Positions 1-8,530 of a stretch of 24,445 nt of DNA are shown piece by piece. A program made the position numbers and the translations under genes. The DNA lies in NCBI GenBank assembly GCA_947311795.1, contig CAMZLX010000139.1, forward strand, positions 1 through 24,445. The letters run 5' to 3'. Source of the DNA: an uncultured Zetaproteobacteria bacterium. Its GTDB lineage: Bacteria; Pseudomonadota; Zetaproteobacteria; Mariprofundales; Mariprofundaceae. Below the pieces are notes generated by a model. That model ran no database searches, was not told where the DNA came from, and was given only the letters and a program-made list of their open reading frames with translations. Position 1 is the stretch's first letter. Each line of letters opens with the position of its first letter.

Positions 1-1261
1 AACCCGCGAAGGTGGGCATTCGCACAGACGCATCGCCCATGTTCAAGATTCCACAGGCAAGGCTATTGGCGAAACATTGCTTAAACATGTGCAGCAAAAC
101 GAAAACATCACCTGCTTACAACGGCACATGGTCGTGGATTTTATCACCACGCATAAGTTAGGCATTTTTCATCAGCAAAACCGTTGTTTGGGCGCTTATA
201 TCCTGTCTGAAGATGGTGAAGTGTTTAGCATTGCAGCGAAACATGTGATTCTAGCCACGGGTGGTGCGGGCAAAGTGTATATGTATACATCCAATCCCCA
301 TGCGGCAACAGGCGATGGTATTGCCATGGCATGGCGCGCAGGTTGCCCTGTGATGAATTTAGAATTTATGCAATTTCATCCCACATGTTTATACAACCCA
401 AGCGGTTCAACCATGTTGCTCACCGAAGCATTGCGTGGTGAAGGTGCGTTTCTGGTCGATAAAGATGGCAGACGGTTTGCCTTTGATTATGACGAACGTG
501 GCGAACTTGCACCGCGTGATATTGTGGCAAGAGCCATTGACCATGAAATCAAAAAAACGGGTGAAGATTGCATGTATTTGGATGTATCTCATTTGGGCGA
601 AGATAAAATTAATGCACAATTCCCCAATATCCAACGCCGATTATTGACCATGGGATTGGATATGAGCAAACAGCCGATTCCTGTGGTGCCTGCGGCGCAT
701 TATATGTGTGGCGGGGTGCAAACCGACATTAGCGGTGAAACAAATATTGAAGGGTTATCGGTGATTGGCGAAGCGGCTTGCACAGGATTACATGGTGCCA
801 ACAGGCTTGCCAGCAATTCGCTACTCGAATGTTTGGTGATGGCAGATAAATGCGCCACACGCATCACGCAAAATACAGATTCCCACCCCCCTCATGCCTT
901 ACCCGCTTGGGATAGCAGCGGTATTGTACCCGAAGAAGAACGGGTGCAAATCAAACAAAACTGGGATGAAATTCGCGCCATTATGTCCAACTATGTGGGT
1001 ATTGTGCGCTCAAGCAAACGTCTGAGCAGTGCGCGCAGACGGCTGATGCTGATTCATGAAGAAATTGCTGAGTATTATTGGCAACATCCTTTGAGCCGTA
1101 GCCTCTTGGAGTTACGCAACCTTGCCCTACTTGCCGATTTGATGATTCGCAGCGCCCAACAACGCCAAGAATCACGCGGCTTACATTATATCAAGAATTA
1201 TCCCAACCAGCTTGCCCATGCCAAAGACACCATTTTATATCCGAAAGGAATTTTATCATGA
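1..1261 (+). CDS. nadB: L-aspartate oxidase NadB, 5' end cut off by the window
   Basis: NadB is a flavoprotein that oxidises L-aspartate to iminoaspartate, the first step of de novo NAD synthesis in the cytoplasm. The frame is open from base 2, beginning with a TREGGHSHRRI stretch typical of the family, so the TTG at 77 is not the start and the gene continues to the left. About 419 residues are visible; the family is usually near 530, so roughly the first 110-120 (the N-terminal FAD-binding motif) are missing. Family motifs seen in order are the ATGGAGKVY segment, FHPTCLY, LRGEGAFLVD, APRDIVARAI, AAHYMCGGV and the GLHGANRLASNSLLE flavin-binding stretch, followed by the helical C-terminal domain. 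Succinate dehydrogenase and fumarate reductase flavoproteins are relatives, but these motifs and the C-terminal domain fit NadB. The stop overlaps the start of glnD as ATGA. Confidence 0.95.
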   Translation, partial: TREGGHSHRRIAHVQDSTGKAIGETLLKHVQQNENITCLQRHMVVDFITTHKLGIFHQQNRCLGAYILSEDGEVFSIAAKHVILATGGAGKVYMYTSNPHAATGDGIAMAWRAGCPVMNLEFMQFHPTCLYNPSGSTMLLTEALRGEGAFLVDKDGRRFAFDYDERGELAPRDIVARAIDHEIKKTGEDCMYLDVSHLGEDKINAQFPNIQRRLLTMGLDMSKQPIPVVPAAHYMCGGVQTDISGETNIEGLSVIGEAACTGLHGANRLASNSLLECLVMADKCATRITQNTDSHPPHALPAWDSSGIVPEEERVQIKQNWDEIRAIMSNYVGIVRSSKRLSSARRRLMLIHEEIAEYYWQHPLSRSLLELRNLALLADLMIRSAQQRQESRGLHYIKNYPNQLAHAKDTILYPKGILS

Positions 1262-3861
1262 GCCAAACCAATCAATCTCTTGTCACTTACGGCAAAGACA
1301 CACTCAATCAACTCTATCAAGAGGTTGAACAATCTTTTGTAGCAGAAAAAAGTGGTGCTGATTTGATGGCACAAATGTGTACTGGCGTGGATGATATGTT
1401 GATTCACATTTGGCAAACGGTTGCGCCTGAAACATCCAAAAACATCGCATTTGTCGCAGTCGGTGGTTATGGCAGAGGAGAGCTAGCGCCCCAATCGGAT
1501 TGGGATATTTGGTTTATCGTGCCCGAAAAAGCTGAGCAACAAATCAATGATGATATTCAAAAGTTTTTATATGTGATGTGGGATATGAGCGCAAAAATTG
1601 GTCATGCCGTGCGCACAGTCAAAGAAACTATCATCCATATCAAAGAAGATTGGAACTCAGCAACCACCGCTCAAGAAATGCGTCTTTTATGCGGAAACAC
1701 GGCTATTTTTGAGCATTTATCGCAAGAAACAGTCATTTTCTTTAAAAAGCAGCGGAAGAAGTTTGCCGAAGCCAAACTGCAAGAACTTCAATCTCGGCAC
1801 CAGCGCACAGGCGATTCTGCATTTTTAATGGAGCCTGATATTAAAGAATGCAAAGGTGGTTTGCGTGATGTGCAATCGGTGTTTTGGATAGCCAAAGCTT
1901 GGTTTGAGTGCAATGACTTGGATAGTTTGGTATCGCAAGGGCATATTTCACAACGCGAAATGCATGATTTATGGATGGCACAAGACTTTCTATGGCGTTG
2001 TCGCACAGGATTACACCTGCAAACCAAACGCCCCAACGATAGATTATCCTTTGAGCAGCAAGTCACCCTTGCCGATAGTATGGGTTATCAAGCCCAAGGG
2101 CATTTGCCGCCTGTGGACGGCTTGATGAAAGATTATTTCAGCCAAGCTGGGCGTATCGCTCGTGTTTCGGGCTTAATTCTACAAGATATTGATGAACACG
2201 TTCACGAATCTTTCTTTAAACTCACCCGTAATATTGATGATGATTTCAGTTTAACGGGCAATAAGGTCGGCATTCGTCATGCCAATGTTTTCAAAGATAA
2301 CCCTTTAAATTTATTGCGTATTTTTAATGTGGCACAAGAAGACCACAGACGACTAAGCAGCACAGCCCTTCGCCAAATCCGCGAAGATGAACGCCACTTG
2401 ATGAATGATGAATTTCGCACCAATCCCGAAGCGCATAAATTATTCATGCGCATTTTAAAACATCCAAGAAATGTGGCGTGGGCGCTCAAAGAGATGACAG
2501 ACACGGGTGTCTTGGGTGGTTTTGTGCCTGCATTTTATAAGATTGTAGGTTTGGGTCAGTTTAACCAATACCATGCCTACACCGTGGATGAGCATACCAT
2601 CCACGCCGTTGGTGAAGCGCGAAACATGATTCATGGCGACCGCGAATTGCGCCTTCCCCTAGCTCAAGAAGTGTTTCACCGCCTCAAACGCCCTGAGTTA
2701 TTATACCTTGCCCTACTCTTTCACGATATTGCCAAAGGTATGGCAGGCGACCACTCCAAAAATGGTGAAGTTTTGGCACAAGAGTTTTGCGCATCTATAG
2801 GGTTAACCGAAGATGCCTCCAACTTGGTTGCATGGTTGGTTCGCCGCCATTTAACCATGGCGGTCACCTCACAACGCTTTGATTTATCCGACCCTGAAGT
2901 GATTCAAACCTTTGCCGACAAAGTGGGCAATATGGAGCGCTTAAACTGCTTATTATGTTTAACCGTAGCCGATATTGCAGCCGTTGGCCCCAATGTCTGG
3001 AATGACTGGAAAGGCTCATTGTTGCGCCAACTCTACCATGCCACACGCCATGCTTTGATGGGTGAGAAAATTAACCCTGAAGTCTTGGAAGAACAACAAC
3101 AAGCGCGCATTCGCAGCACCATGCAATTATCTAAACAAGCGCAAACCATTGAGCCTGTTTTGACCCGATTGCCCAATGCATTTATTGCCCATTTTCCGCC
3201 TTATCAACTTGTACCCATTGCTGAAATGTTGGCAAGTTCAGGTTTTATGAATAACCAAACACCTTTTGCCACGGCATATTTTATCGACCATGAACGCTGC
3301 GATACCATGATTATGGTGGCTGCTGATGAGAAACCAGCATTATTCGCTAAACTTGCCGCCGTGATTGCAGCAGGGCAAATCAATGTGGTGGCTGCCCATG
3401 CATTTTCTTTGGGTAATCATAAAATTTTAGATGTTTTCCACATTCAAGATAAAGACAAACAAGCCTTGGTTGAACCCCAAGATTTAGACCGCTTGCTTGC
3501 GCGCATTGAGACTGCATTAGCCACAGATGATGGTTTGAGCGAGCCCAAACAAGCTAAGGTGCGAAGCAATGTGTTGATGGAGCGTGTACCTGTGCGTGTG
3601 CGCACCTTGCCGCTTGCGTCCTTTAGCCAAACCTCCATTGAAGTTGCCGCAGCAGATAGAGCAGGTTTATTGGCAGCCTTAACCTACACCATCACCAAGG
3701 CAGGTTTTTCCATTCAAAGCGCTGCAATTTCTAGCTTTGGCGAGCGTGTGGTGGATGTATTCTTCATTCAAAACAATGGCGAGCAATTAAGTGAAGAAGA
3801 AATCAAAGCCTTGTGCATTGCCTTGGAAAAAGTTGCTGAATTGGACGTTAAAGACGAATAA
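1258..3861 (+). CDS. glnD: Bifunctional uridylyltransferase/uridylyl-removing enzyme GlnD
   Basis: GlnD senses glutamine and adds or removes UMP on PII proteins, controlling nitrogen assimilation. The 867-residue length is close to the usual ~890. The nucleotidyltransferase motif GGYGRGEL is at residues 69-76, followed by the metal-binding D81 and D83. The uridylyl-removing HD domain has FHD at about 488-490. Two C-terminal ACT domains, the likely glutamine sensors, begin near residues 682 and 790. All catalytic motifs look intact. The ATG overlaps the nadB stop by 4 nt, so translation is probably coupled. The 3' end overlaps the convergent yraN by 14 nt. No glnB, glnK or glnA lies in the window, so the PII partner is encoded elsewhere. 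Confidence 0.97.
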   Translation: MSQTNQSLVTYGKDTLNQLYQEVEQSFVAEKSGADLMAQMCTGVDDMLIHIWQTVAPETSKNIAFVAVGGYGRGELAPQSDWDIWFIVPEKAEQQINDDIQKFLYVMWDMSAKIGHAVRTVKETIIHIKEDWNSATTAQEMRLLCGNTAIFEHLSQETVIFFKKQRKKFAEAKLQELQSRHQRTGDSAFLMEPDIKECKGGLRDVQSVFWIAKAWFECNDLDSLVSQGHISQREMHDLWMAQDFLWRCRTGLHLQTKRPNDRLSFEQQVTLADSMGYQAQGHLPPVDGLMKDYFSQAGRIARVSGLILQDIDEHVHESFFKLTRNIDDDFSLTGNKVGIRHANVFKDNPLNLLRIFNVAQEDHRRLSSTALRQIREDERHLMNDEFRTNPEAHKLFMRILKHPRNVAWALKEMTDTGVLGGFVPAFYKIVGLGQFNQYHAYTVDEHTIHAVGEARNMIHGDRELRLPLAQEVFHRLKRPELLYLALLFHDIAKGMAGDHSKNGEVLAQEFCASIGLTEDASNLVAWLVRRHLTMAVTSQRFDLSDPEVIQTFADKVGNMERLNCLLCLTVADIAAVGPNVWNDWKGSLLRQLYHATRHALMGEKINPEVLEEQQQARIRSTMQLSKQAQTIEPVLTRLPNAFIAHFPPYQLVPIAEMLASSGFMNNQTPFATAYFIDHERCDTMIMVAADEKPALFAKLAAVIAAGQINVVAAHAFSLGNHKILDVFHIQDKDKQALVEPQDLDRLLARIETALATDDGLSEPKQAKVRSNVLMERVPVRVRTLPLASFSQTSIEVAAADRAGLLAALTYTITKAGFSIQSAAISSFGERVVDVFFIQNNGEQLSEEEIKALCIALEKVAELDVKDE

Positions 3862-4207
3862 TATCCAACATATGCTCAACTTTGGCAGACATAATTTTAA
3901 TATTGAATGGTATGACCACAATCAAATCAAAGCGGCACTGGTAACCTGCAAATTTGGCATGTTGCCCAAGCCATGTTTGTGCCGCAGAAACCATGCGCCT
4001 TTGTTTATCACTATGCATAGCATCCAAGCTTGATTCACGATTTTGATGCCCTTTCACTTCTACAAATACTAATATATCAGCTTTTAGAGCAATAATATCC
4101 AACTCACCACGCCCTAACCTGCGATTGCGCTCGATAATGCTATACCCTTGCTTTTCAAGATATTTACACGCGGTATCTTCAGCCTGTTTACCTTTGGCTG
4201 TGCTCAT
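3848..4207 (-). CDS. yraN: YraN/UPF0102 family endonuclease-like protein
   Basis: This is a 119-residue protein of the UPF0102 (YraN) family, predicted from fold to be a PD-(D/E)XK nuclease-like protein; its cellular role is unknown. The N-terminal helix (GKQAEDTACKYLEKQGY) is followed by the nuclease-like core, with E35 and D37 in RGELDII and E50 and K52 in VFVEVK. Its ATG overlaps the rsmI stop by 4 nt (ATGA), indicating one transcript. Its 3' end overlaps glnD on the opposite strand by 14 nt. In E. coli yraN lies downstream of lpoA (yraM), divergent from rsmI (yraL); here it follows rsmI instead, so the same neighbours are kept in a different arrangement. Confidence 0.9.
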   Translation of the reverse strand: MSTAKGKQAEDTACKYLEKQGYSIIERNRRLGRGELDIIALKADILVFVEVKGHQNRESSLDAMHSDKQRRMVSAAQTWLGQHAKFAGYQCRFDLIVVIPFNIKIMSAKVEHMLDIIRL

Positions 4208-5067
4208 TGTTCTGGGGCTTTGGGATGAATCAAATCATATACGCGAGAGCGCGATACATTCAAATCTTTGGCAACCTGTTTGGCTGATGCTGATGCGGAT
4301 AAACCTTGGCTTTGGGCTTGATGTAAGGCATCCAAAATCATGACATCATCAGCTTCTTTGATGTCACCCGCACCAATCATCACCACCATTTCACCACGCC
4401 CGTCATGGGCTTGAAAATGAGCCACGACCTCATCCAATGTGCCATGAATAAACTCTTCATAGATTTTGGTTAATTCCCGCCCCACCACACAAGGGCGTGC
4501 GCCCATATCATCCAAACTTTGCAAAGCTTGAAGTGTTTTTAGAATCCGTTTGGGTGACTCGAGAAAAACTTGCGTATCCCTTGCATCAGCAATTCGGCTT
4601 AACATGGCTTGTCTCAACTTGCCTTTACGCGGCAAGAAACCGAGGTAAGTAAATATATCCGTGGGTAAACCTGACGCAGCCAACGCAGCAATCGGGCTGG
4701 ATGCACCGGGAATCGTCACCACATCAAAGCCCTTGTTGCGCAGCAAATGCACCACATGATAACCGGGGTCGTTAATAAGCGGTGTGCCTGCATCGGAAAT
4801 CAAAGCCACATTCTTACCCGCTTCGAGTAAATCCAAAATTTGTTTGGCTGCATATTGTTCATTGTGGTCATGACAAGGCATGAGCTTTGTCTCAATGGTA
4901 TAAAAATCTAAAAGTTTGCGGCTTGTTCGCGTATCTTCACATGCAATCACATCAACATCTTTCAGCGTTTGCACAGCACGAAATGTCATATCCTGCAAAT
5001 TGCCAATCGGGGTGGCGACAATAAAAAGTTTACCCCTGCTCGATTGATGTTTAGTTTGCGTATCCAT
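4204..5067 (-). CDS. rsmI: 16S rRNA (cytidine1402-2'-O)-methyltransferase RsmI
   Basis: RsmI methylates the 2'-O of C1402 in 16S rRNA using S-adenosylmethionine. The 287 residues match the family length. The tetrapyrrole-methylase fold shows VATPIGNL near residues 17-24, ACEDTRTSRKLL at 42-53, SDAGTP at 91-96 and the GASSPIAALAASGLP stretch near 121-134. The last ~25 residues (AKQVAKDLNVSRSRVYDLI) look like the small helix-turn-helix tail found in the family. The ATG is the only plausible start before the core begins. It shares the palindrome CATG with the divergent lipoprotein gene, so no intergenic DNA separates them. yraN follows with a 4-nt overlap. Confidence 0.96.
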   Translation of the reverse strand: MDTQTKHQSSRGKLFIVATPIGNLQDMTFRAVQTLKDVDVIACEDTRTSRKLLDFYTIETKLMPCHDHNEQYAAKQILDLLEAGKNVALISDAGTPLINDPGYHVVHLLRNKGFDVVTIPGASSPIAALAASGLPTDIFTYLGFLPRKGKLRQAMLSRIADARDTQVFLESPKRILKTLQALQSLDDMGARPCVVGRELTKIYEEFIHGTLDEVVAHFQAHDGRGEMVVMIGAGDIKEADDVMILDALHQAQSQGLSASASAKQVAKDLNVSRSRVYDLIHPKAPEQ

Positions 5068-7033
5068 GTTTAAGTTAGCTTATCCGTTTACTTTGGTTTC
5101 AGCAATCCTACTAGGCTCACTCGTGCTTACAAGCTGCGGTGGTGGAAACAAGCGCAGCACCATTCATGTTGACCAACAAAAAGAAAAAGATGCCAAAGCT
5201 GCGGCTGAAGCCAAACGTTTGGCAGCCATCCATGCAGAACAGCAACACATTATCGACCAATTGGTAAGCCAAGCTCAATTTCAAGCGCAATTAGAAAACC
5301 CAGATACAACAGCTTTGAATCAACTGCAAGCCATGAGCCAAGACCCCAATATTCCTGTGCAAAGCCAAGGGCAAGCAGCCCTGCAATACGCAGAACTTTT
5401 GTTTGAATATCAACGTCCTGAAGCTTTTCAGGTGAATGAAGAAACTGTGGAACAATGGCTAAACCACCCCTATCTGCCTCATATGTATAATATGCTGGCA
5501 AAACAATGGATAAGCTTAGAAAACCCAGAAGCTGCCATGAAAAATCTAAGTTTGGCTTTGCAAGAGCCACAAGTTGACCCTTATACCTTGGCTGAAAATA
5601 TCGAATTGTCTGACTCCCTTTTTGAGCTGGTTTCTCAAGAAAGCAAGTTGGACTGGCTGCTTGCAGTGTCCAAACATGATACCAACAACCAAGATATGTG
5701 GCTAAAACGTGCAGCAGCCATTGCCTCTTTGGATGATGTGTTGCAACTGCGCCATTCAACTCACCCTTTATCAAAAGACCAAACAAACTTTTACCGTTAT
5801 TTTGCTCGCGAGCGTTTGATGGTTGGGGATTATCATACCGTGCGTTTAACCGCTAAAATTTTAGAGAATGATATGCCTGATAGCGAAGTCTATGACGTGG
5901 TCAAAGCTTGGGCAGATAGTGAAGGAAATCATGTTATTGTTGGCGTTTTACTTCCTTTAAGCGGTAAATATGCAGCTTATGGACAACAAGCCTTGCGTGG
6001 TATTCGCCTTGCCATGAGCCGCCCTGAATTTGAAGATAATATTGTGTTGCGCATTGTGGATACTCAAGGCGATGCAGAGCTTACTGTTCTTGGTTATGAG
6101 CAGTTAAGCAAATCAGGTATTGATTGGGTGTTGGGTCCTCTATTGAGCAGCAATACCCAAGCATTGATTCCTTTTCTGCTTGAGAACATTCCTGTGGTTG
6201 CTTTATCCAGTCATATTCAATTGGCAGCTGAATCACCATCTTTGTTTATCCATAGCCTTACCAAGGTTGTACAAGCTGACTTCATGGCGCGTCATGCCAT
6301 CAAAAAAGGCAAATCAAAAGCCGTTATTTTGCACACCTACAGCAAAAGTGCATTTGATGAGGCGGCAGCGTATGCACAAACCTTCATTAATGCTGGTGGT
6401 GAAGTGTTGGATATTATTGAATTGGAAAAAGGATTTCGTGATAACCGCCCAGGTTTGGTCTCTATGCGGTTTCGCACCGATGATGAGGAGCTGCTGGCAA
6501 ACCTAGACGAAGACTTGGTTTTATTCAGCGCCGAACAAAACATGGACATTAAAATGCCACTCGCCTTTGACCACATGTATATTATCATCAAAGGTAAAAG
6601 TCTTGCCGTGCTTGCAGGACAACTGGCGTATGCAGGCATCCGTAATGTACAACTTTATGGTAGCTACCGTTGGCAAGATGGGCACTTGATGGATGACCAT
6701 GGTCTGTATTTGGGTGGTTCTGAGTTTGCAGCCCCTTTTACCAGCGTTAAACAGCCCAACCAAGCGGTGTTGGATGTTAAAAGCCAATATCGCATCATTT
6801 GGGATAGTGATGATATGAGCCCATTGTTTACGCTGGCTTATGATACTGCCATGAATATTGCAACAATTGGCTCTCGCATGGGATTCAAGGGTGAAGATGC
6901 CATTGATGTCCTACACAATACGGATGGGTTCCCTGCTATCAGTGGTAACTACTACTTTGATGAGCGCGGTATCAGCCAAAAAACCTTTGCCATTCAACGC
7001 GTTCGCCGCGACCGTGTAGAAACAATTCAGTAA
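5066..7033 (+). CDS. LpoA-like lipoprotein, putative activator of penicillin-binding proteins
   Basis: A 655-residue predicted outer-membrane lipoprotein. The N-terminus has a lipoprotein signal (hydrophobic residues 8-21, lipobox LTSC with C24). A charged, Ala/Gln-rich linker follows (25-80), then a helical TPR-like region to about 285. The C-terminal part (about 288-650, starting VIVGVLLPLSGKYAAYGQ) has the periplasmic-binding-protein fold seen in LpoA/LppC and in branched-chain amino acid receptors. E. coli LpoA (678 residues) stimulates PBP1A, and its gene is divergent from rsmI, as here; the synteny supports this call over a transport receptor. No clear Shine-Dalgarno precedes the ATG, and an in-frame stop lies seven codons upstream, so this start is the only standard choice. 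Activation of a PBP is inferred. Confidence 0.85.
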   Translation: MFKLAYPFTLVSAILLGSLVLTSCGGGNKRSTIHVDQQKEKDAKAAAEAKRLAAIHAEQQHIIDQLVSQAQFQAQLENPDTTALNQLQAMSQDPNIPVQSQGQAALQYAELLFEYQRPEAFQVNEETVEQWLNHPYLPHMYNMLAKQWISLENPEAAMKNLSLALQEPQVDPYTLAENIELSDSLFELVSQESKLDWLLAVSKHDTNNQDMWLKRAAAIASLDDVLQLRHSTHPLSKDQTNFYRYFARERLMVGDYHTVRLTAKILENDMPDSEVYDVVKAWADSEGNHVIVGVLLPLSGKYAAYGQQALRGIRLAMSRPEFEDNIVLRIVDTQGDAELTVLGYEQLSKSGIDWVLGPLLSSNTQALIPFLLENIPVVALSSHIQLAAESPSLFIHSLTKVVQADFMARHAIKKGKSKAVILHTYSKSAFDEAAAYAQTFINAGGEVLDIIELEKGFRDNRPGLVSMRFRTDDEELLANLDEDLVLFSAEQNMDIKMPLAFDHMYIIIKGKSLAVLAGQLAYAGIRNVQLYGSYRWQDGHLMDDHGLYLGGSEFAAPFTSVKQPNQAVLDVKSQYRIIWDSDDMSPLFTLAYDTAMNIATIGSRMGFKGEDAIDVLHNTDGFPAISGNYYFDERGISQKTFAIQRVRRDRVETIQ

Positions 7034-7041
7034 CTTTAGCG

Positions 7042-7360
7042 TTAAGATTCAGCGGCAACGAACATAGACTCGATAAAGAATTTATGAATTAACGCTTCAT
7101 CTACTTCTTGTTGATGATGAATGATTAAATGCCTGCGAAACTTCCCTGAACCTTGCAGTTTGTTGTCGGGGTCATCCAACAGGTAGCCAAATAAAAACTC
7201 AATACTGATATGCTTTTGATAAACAAACACACCACCAAGCAATTGCTTTGAACCTTTGGGCGTGAACACTGTGCCACCATATTTCTCACCAACGTCCAAC
7301 TCAGGATATTTACTTTGGATAAGCCGAACTATCTCTTTTTACTAAATTGAGTAGATTCAT
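7042..7360 (-). pseudogene. DUF1801 family gene with a one-base frameshift near its 5' end
   Basis: The readable part (7042-7299) encodes 85 residues resembling DUF1801 proteins: KYGGTVF, then GGVFVYQKHISIEF, then a LLDDPDNKLQGSGKFRRH stretch. This frame has only a TTG at 7299 for a start, without a ribosome site, and in-frame stops just upstream. A better start is the ATG at 7358-7360, which overlaps the stop of the VOC gene as ATGA. From there the frame reads MNLLNLVK and ends at a stop 16 codons in. Removing one base from the five-A run (T5 at 7336-7340 on the plus strand) joins the frames as MNLLNLVKEIVRLIQSKYPE followed by the conserved part, giving about 105 residues. This could be a real mutation, a homopolymer sequencing error, or less likely a programmed shift. 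The family's function is not well established. Confidence 0.65.
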
Positions 7361-7743
7361 GAAAGATTTTTCGCCAGCTCAACAATATGCCCATCTAAAT
7401 CTTTCACCATTGCCACTTCAAAGTTCCATGGTTTCACGATAGGCTCAGAGATGGAGGTTGCACCCACCTCTAACGCTGCTTGATATGCTTGTTTAACATC
7501 ATCTGGTTCAAACGTTATCTGTGTGCCTAGTGGCACATGAGGTGTCGCTTTTACATAGTTCTTACCAATCAAATTCTCTGCCAAATCATGCGCACAAAAC
7601 CCTAGTGTAGTATCACCTGTGTCCATTTCAGCATAGTCACCACCTTCATGGGTAAACTTGTGTTTGATACCAAATGCTTTTTGATAAAATTGAACAGATG
7701 CCTCAATATCCTGCACATATAAAATCACATACGATAGTTTCAT
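7357..7743 (-). CDS. VOC (glyoxalase/dioxygenase-like) family protein
   Basis: A 128-residue protein of the vicinal-oxygen-chelate superfamily. The N-terminal half opens with the typical strand-helix pattern (LSYVILYVQDIEASVQFYQKAFG) and the protein ends with a KDLDGHIVEL strand whose glutamate is the usual last metal ligand. The length fits a single pair of beta-alpha-beta-beta-beta modules that would work as a dimer. The family includes glyoxalase I, fosfomycin-type resistance proteins and many uncharacterised members; I cannot name a substrate. A strong ribosome site (AAGGAGA) lies about 6 nt before the ATG. A 49-nt gap with a perfect inverted repeat separates it from the AraC-type gene, suggesting its own promoter or control. 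The downstream DUF1801 gene probably starts in its stop codon. Confidence 0.85.
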   Translation of the reverse strand: MKLSYVILYVQDIEASVQFYQKAFGIKHKFTHEGGDYAEMDTGDTTLGFCAHDLAENLIGKNYVKATPHVPLGTQITFEPDDVKQAYQAALEVGATSISEPIVKPWNFEVAMVKDLDGHIVELAKNLS

Positions 7744-7759
7744 GTTTCTTTCTCCTTGA

Positions 7760-7779
7760 TAGAATAAGGTATAATTCTA
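7760..7779. promoter_or_regulatory. Inverted repeat in the leader of the VOC gene
   Basis: TAGAAT and ATTCTA form a perfect 6-bp inverted repeat around an 8-base spacer (AAGGTATA). It sits between the araC-type stop (7793) and the ribosome site of the VOC gene. It is AT-rich and has no GC-rich stem, so it looks more like a protein-binding operator or promoter-overlapping site than a terminator. The opposite-strand spacer contains TATACC, a possible -10-like element for the VOC gene. Function is inferred only. Confidence 0.35.
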
Positions 7780-7792
7780 ACGCAGAAACGCA

Positions 7793-8530
7793 TCATGTAT
7801 TGTATGAATGAGACAACAAGACTTGGGGTGTAACCCCCGTAAGTTTTTTAATGCTTCGCGTCATGTGCGCTTGGTCGTAGTAACCGAGTTCCATCGCTAG
7901 CATGGATAAGGGCATATCTTGCAGTGATTGCAGGGACTCGCGCAAGGTGTTTAGGCGTTTAATGTTTGCGTAATCACGCGGTGACAAACCATACATCACC
8001 TTAAATTTACGCAAGAAATTACGCTTGGAATAACCTTGTAATGCTGCCACATCTGAAGCATTGCCATACGCCACGGTGTTGAGAAGCTCAGCCTGCTTAT
8101 CCAGTTGCTTAAGCCTTTGGAAATCTACTTTTGCATAAAGCGCATCTTGAATAACATGATCAAAATTTTCTAAATCGAGCGCTTCAAAGCCTAAGTTTTC
8201 GAACACTTCTGTTTCAAAATAATCATCCAGAGTGGAAAGTTTATTCAATGTATGATGAATGGGTCGATTGATAAATGCCCATGCGTAACCAGGTTTAAAG
8301 CGAACGCCATAAAACTTATCGCCTTGATGATATGTAGTCTGTTGGCATTGATTCATCACACCACACAGGAAAAGCTTCACCTTTCCTTGATGTTGTTTAA
8401 ATATTAAATCAACCGAACCATCAGGTAAAATACGTGATGTTTCACTTCTATGTCCTACAAAAGAAAAAGACCACAACCTATCAATCGCTTGGCTTAAATC
8501 CGATACCGCAGGTTTACGCTCTAAGTACAT
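7793..8530 (-). CDS. AraC family transcriptional regulator
   Basis: A 245-residue DNA-binding regulator. The N-terminal ~105 residues (for example SRILPDGSVDLIF and YGVRFKPGYAWAFINRP) match the sensor-like domain (DUF6597 type) found in a group of AraC proteins. The C-terminal ~90 residues carry two helix-turn-helix units: SDVAALQGYSKRNFLRKFKV, and MLAMELGYYDQAHMTRSIKK followed by GVTP. The ligand is unknown. The ATG lies 10 nt inside the end of miaA, so it may be co-transcribed with miaA. The adjacent downstream VOC gene, behind an inverted repeat, is the obvious candidate target, but this is inference from position. Confidence 0.9.
   Translation of the reverse strand: MYLERKPAVSDLSQAIDRLWSFSFVGHRSETSRILPDGSVDLIFKQHQGKVKLFLCGVMNQCQQTTYHQGDKFYGVRFKPGYAWAFINRPIHHTLNKLSTLDDYFETEVFENLGFEALDLENFDHVIQDALYAKVDFQRLKQLDKQAELLNTVAYGNASDVAALQGYSKRNFLRKFKVMYGLSPRDYANIKRLNTLRESLQSLQDMPLSMLAMELGYYDQAHMTRSIKKLTGVTPQVLLSHSYNT

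Noticed and set aside
5250..5786. 178-codon open frame on the minus strand inside the LpoA-like gene
   Set aside because: Fully antisense to a conserved lipoprotein gene, no recognisable domain and no ribosome site; it reflects codon bias on the coding strand.
7042..7299. DUF1801 frame as an intact gene starting at TTG 7299
   Set aside because: No ribosome site, stops just upstream and a truncated N-terminus; the ATG at 7360 with one base removed explains the sequence better.
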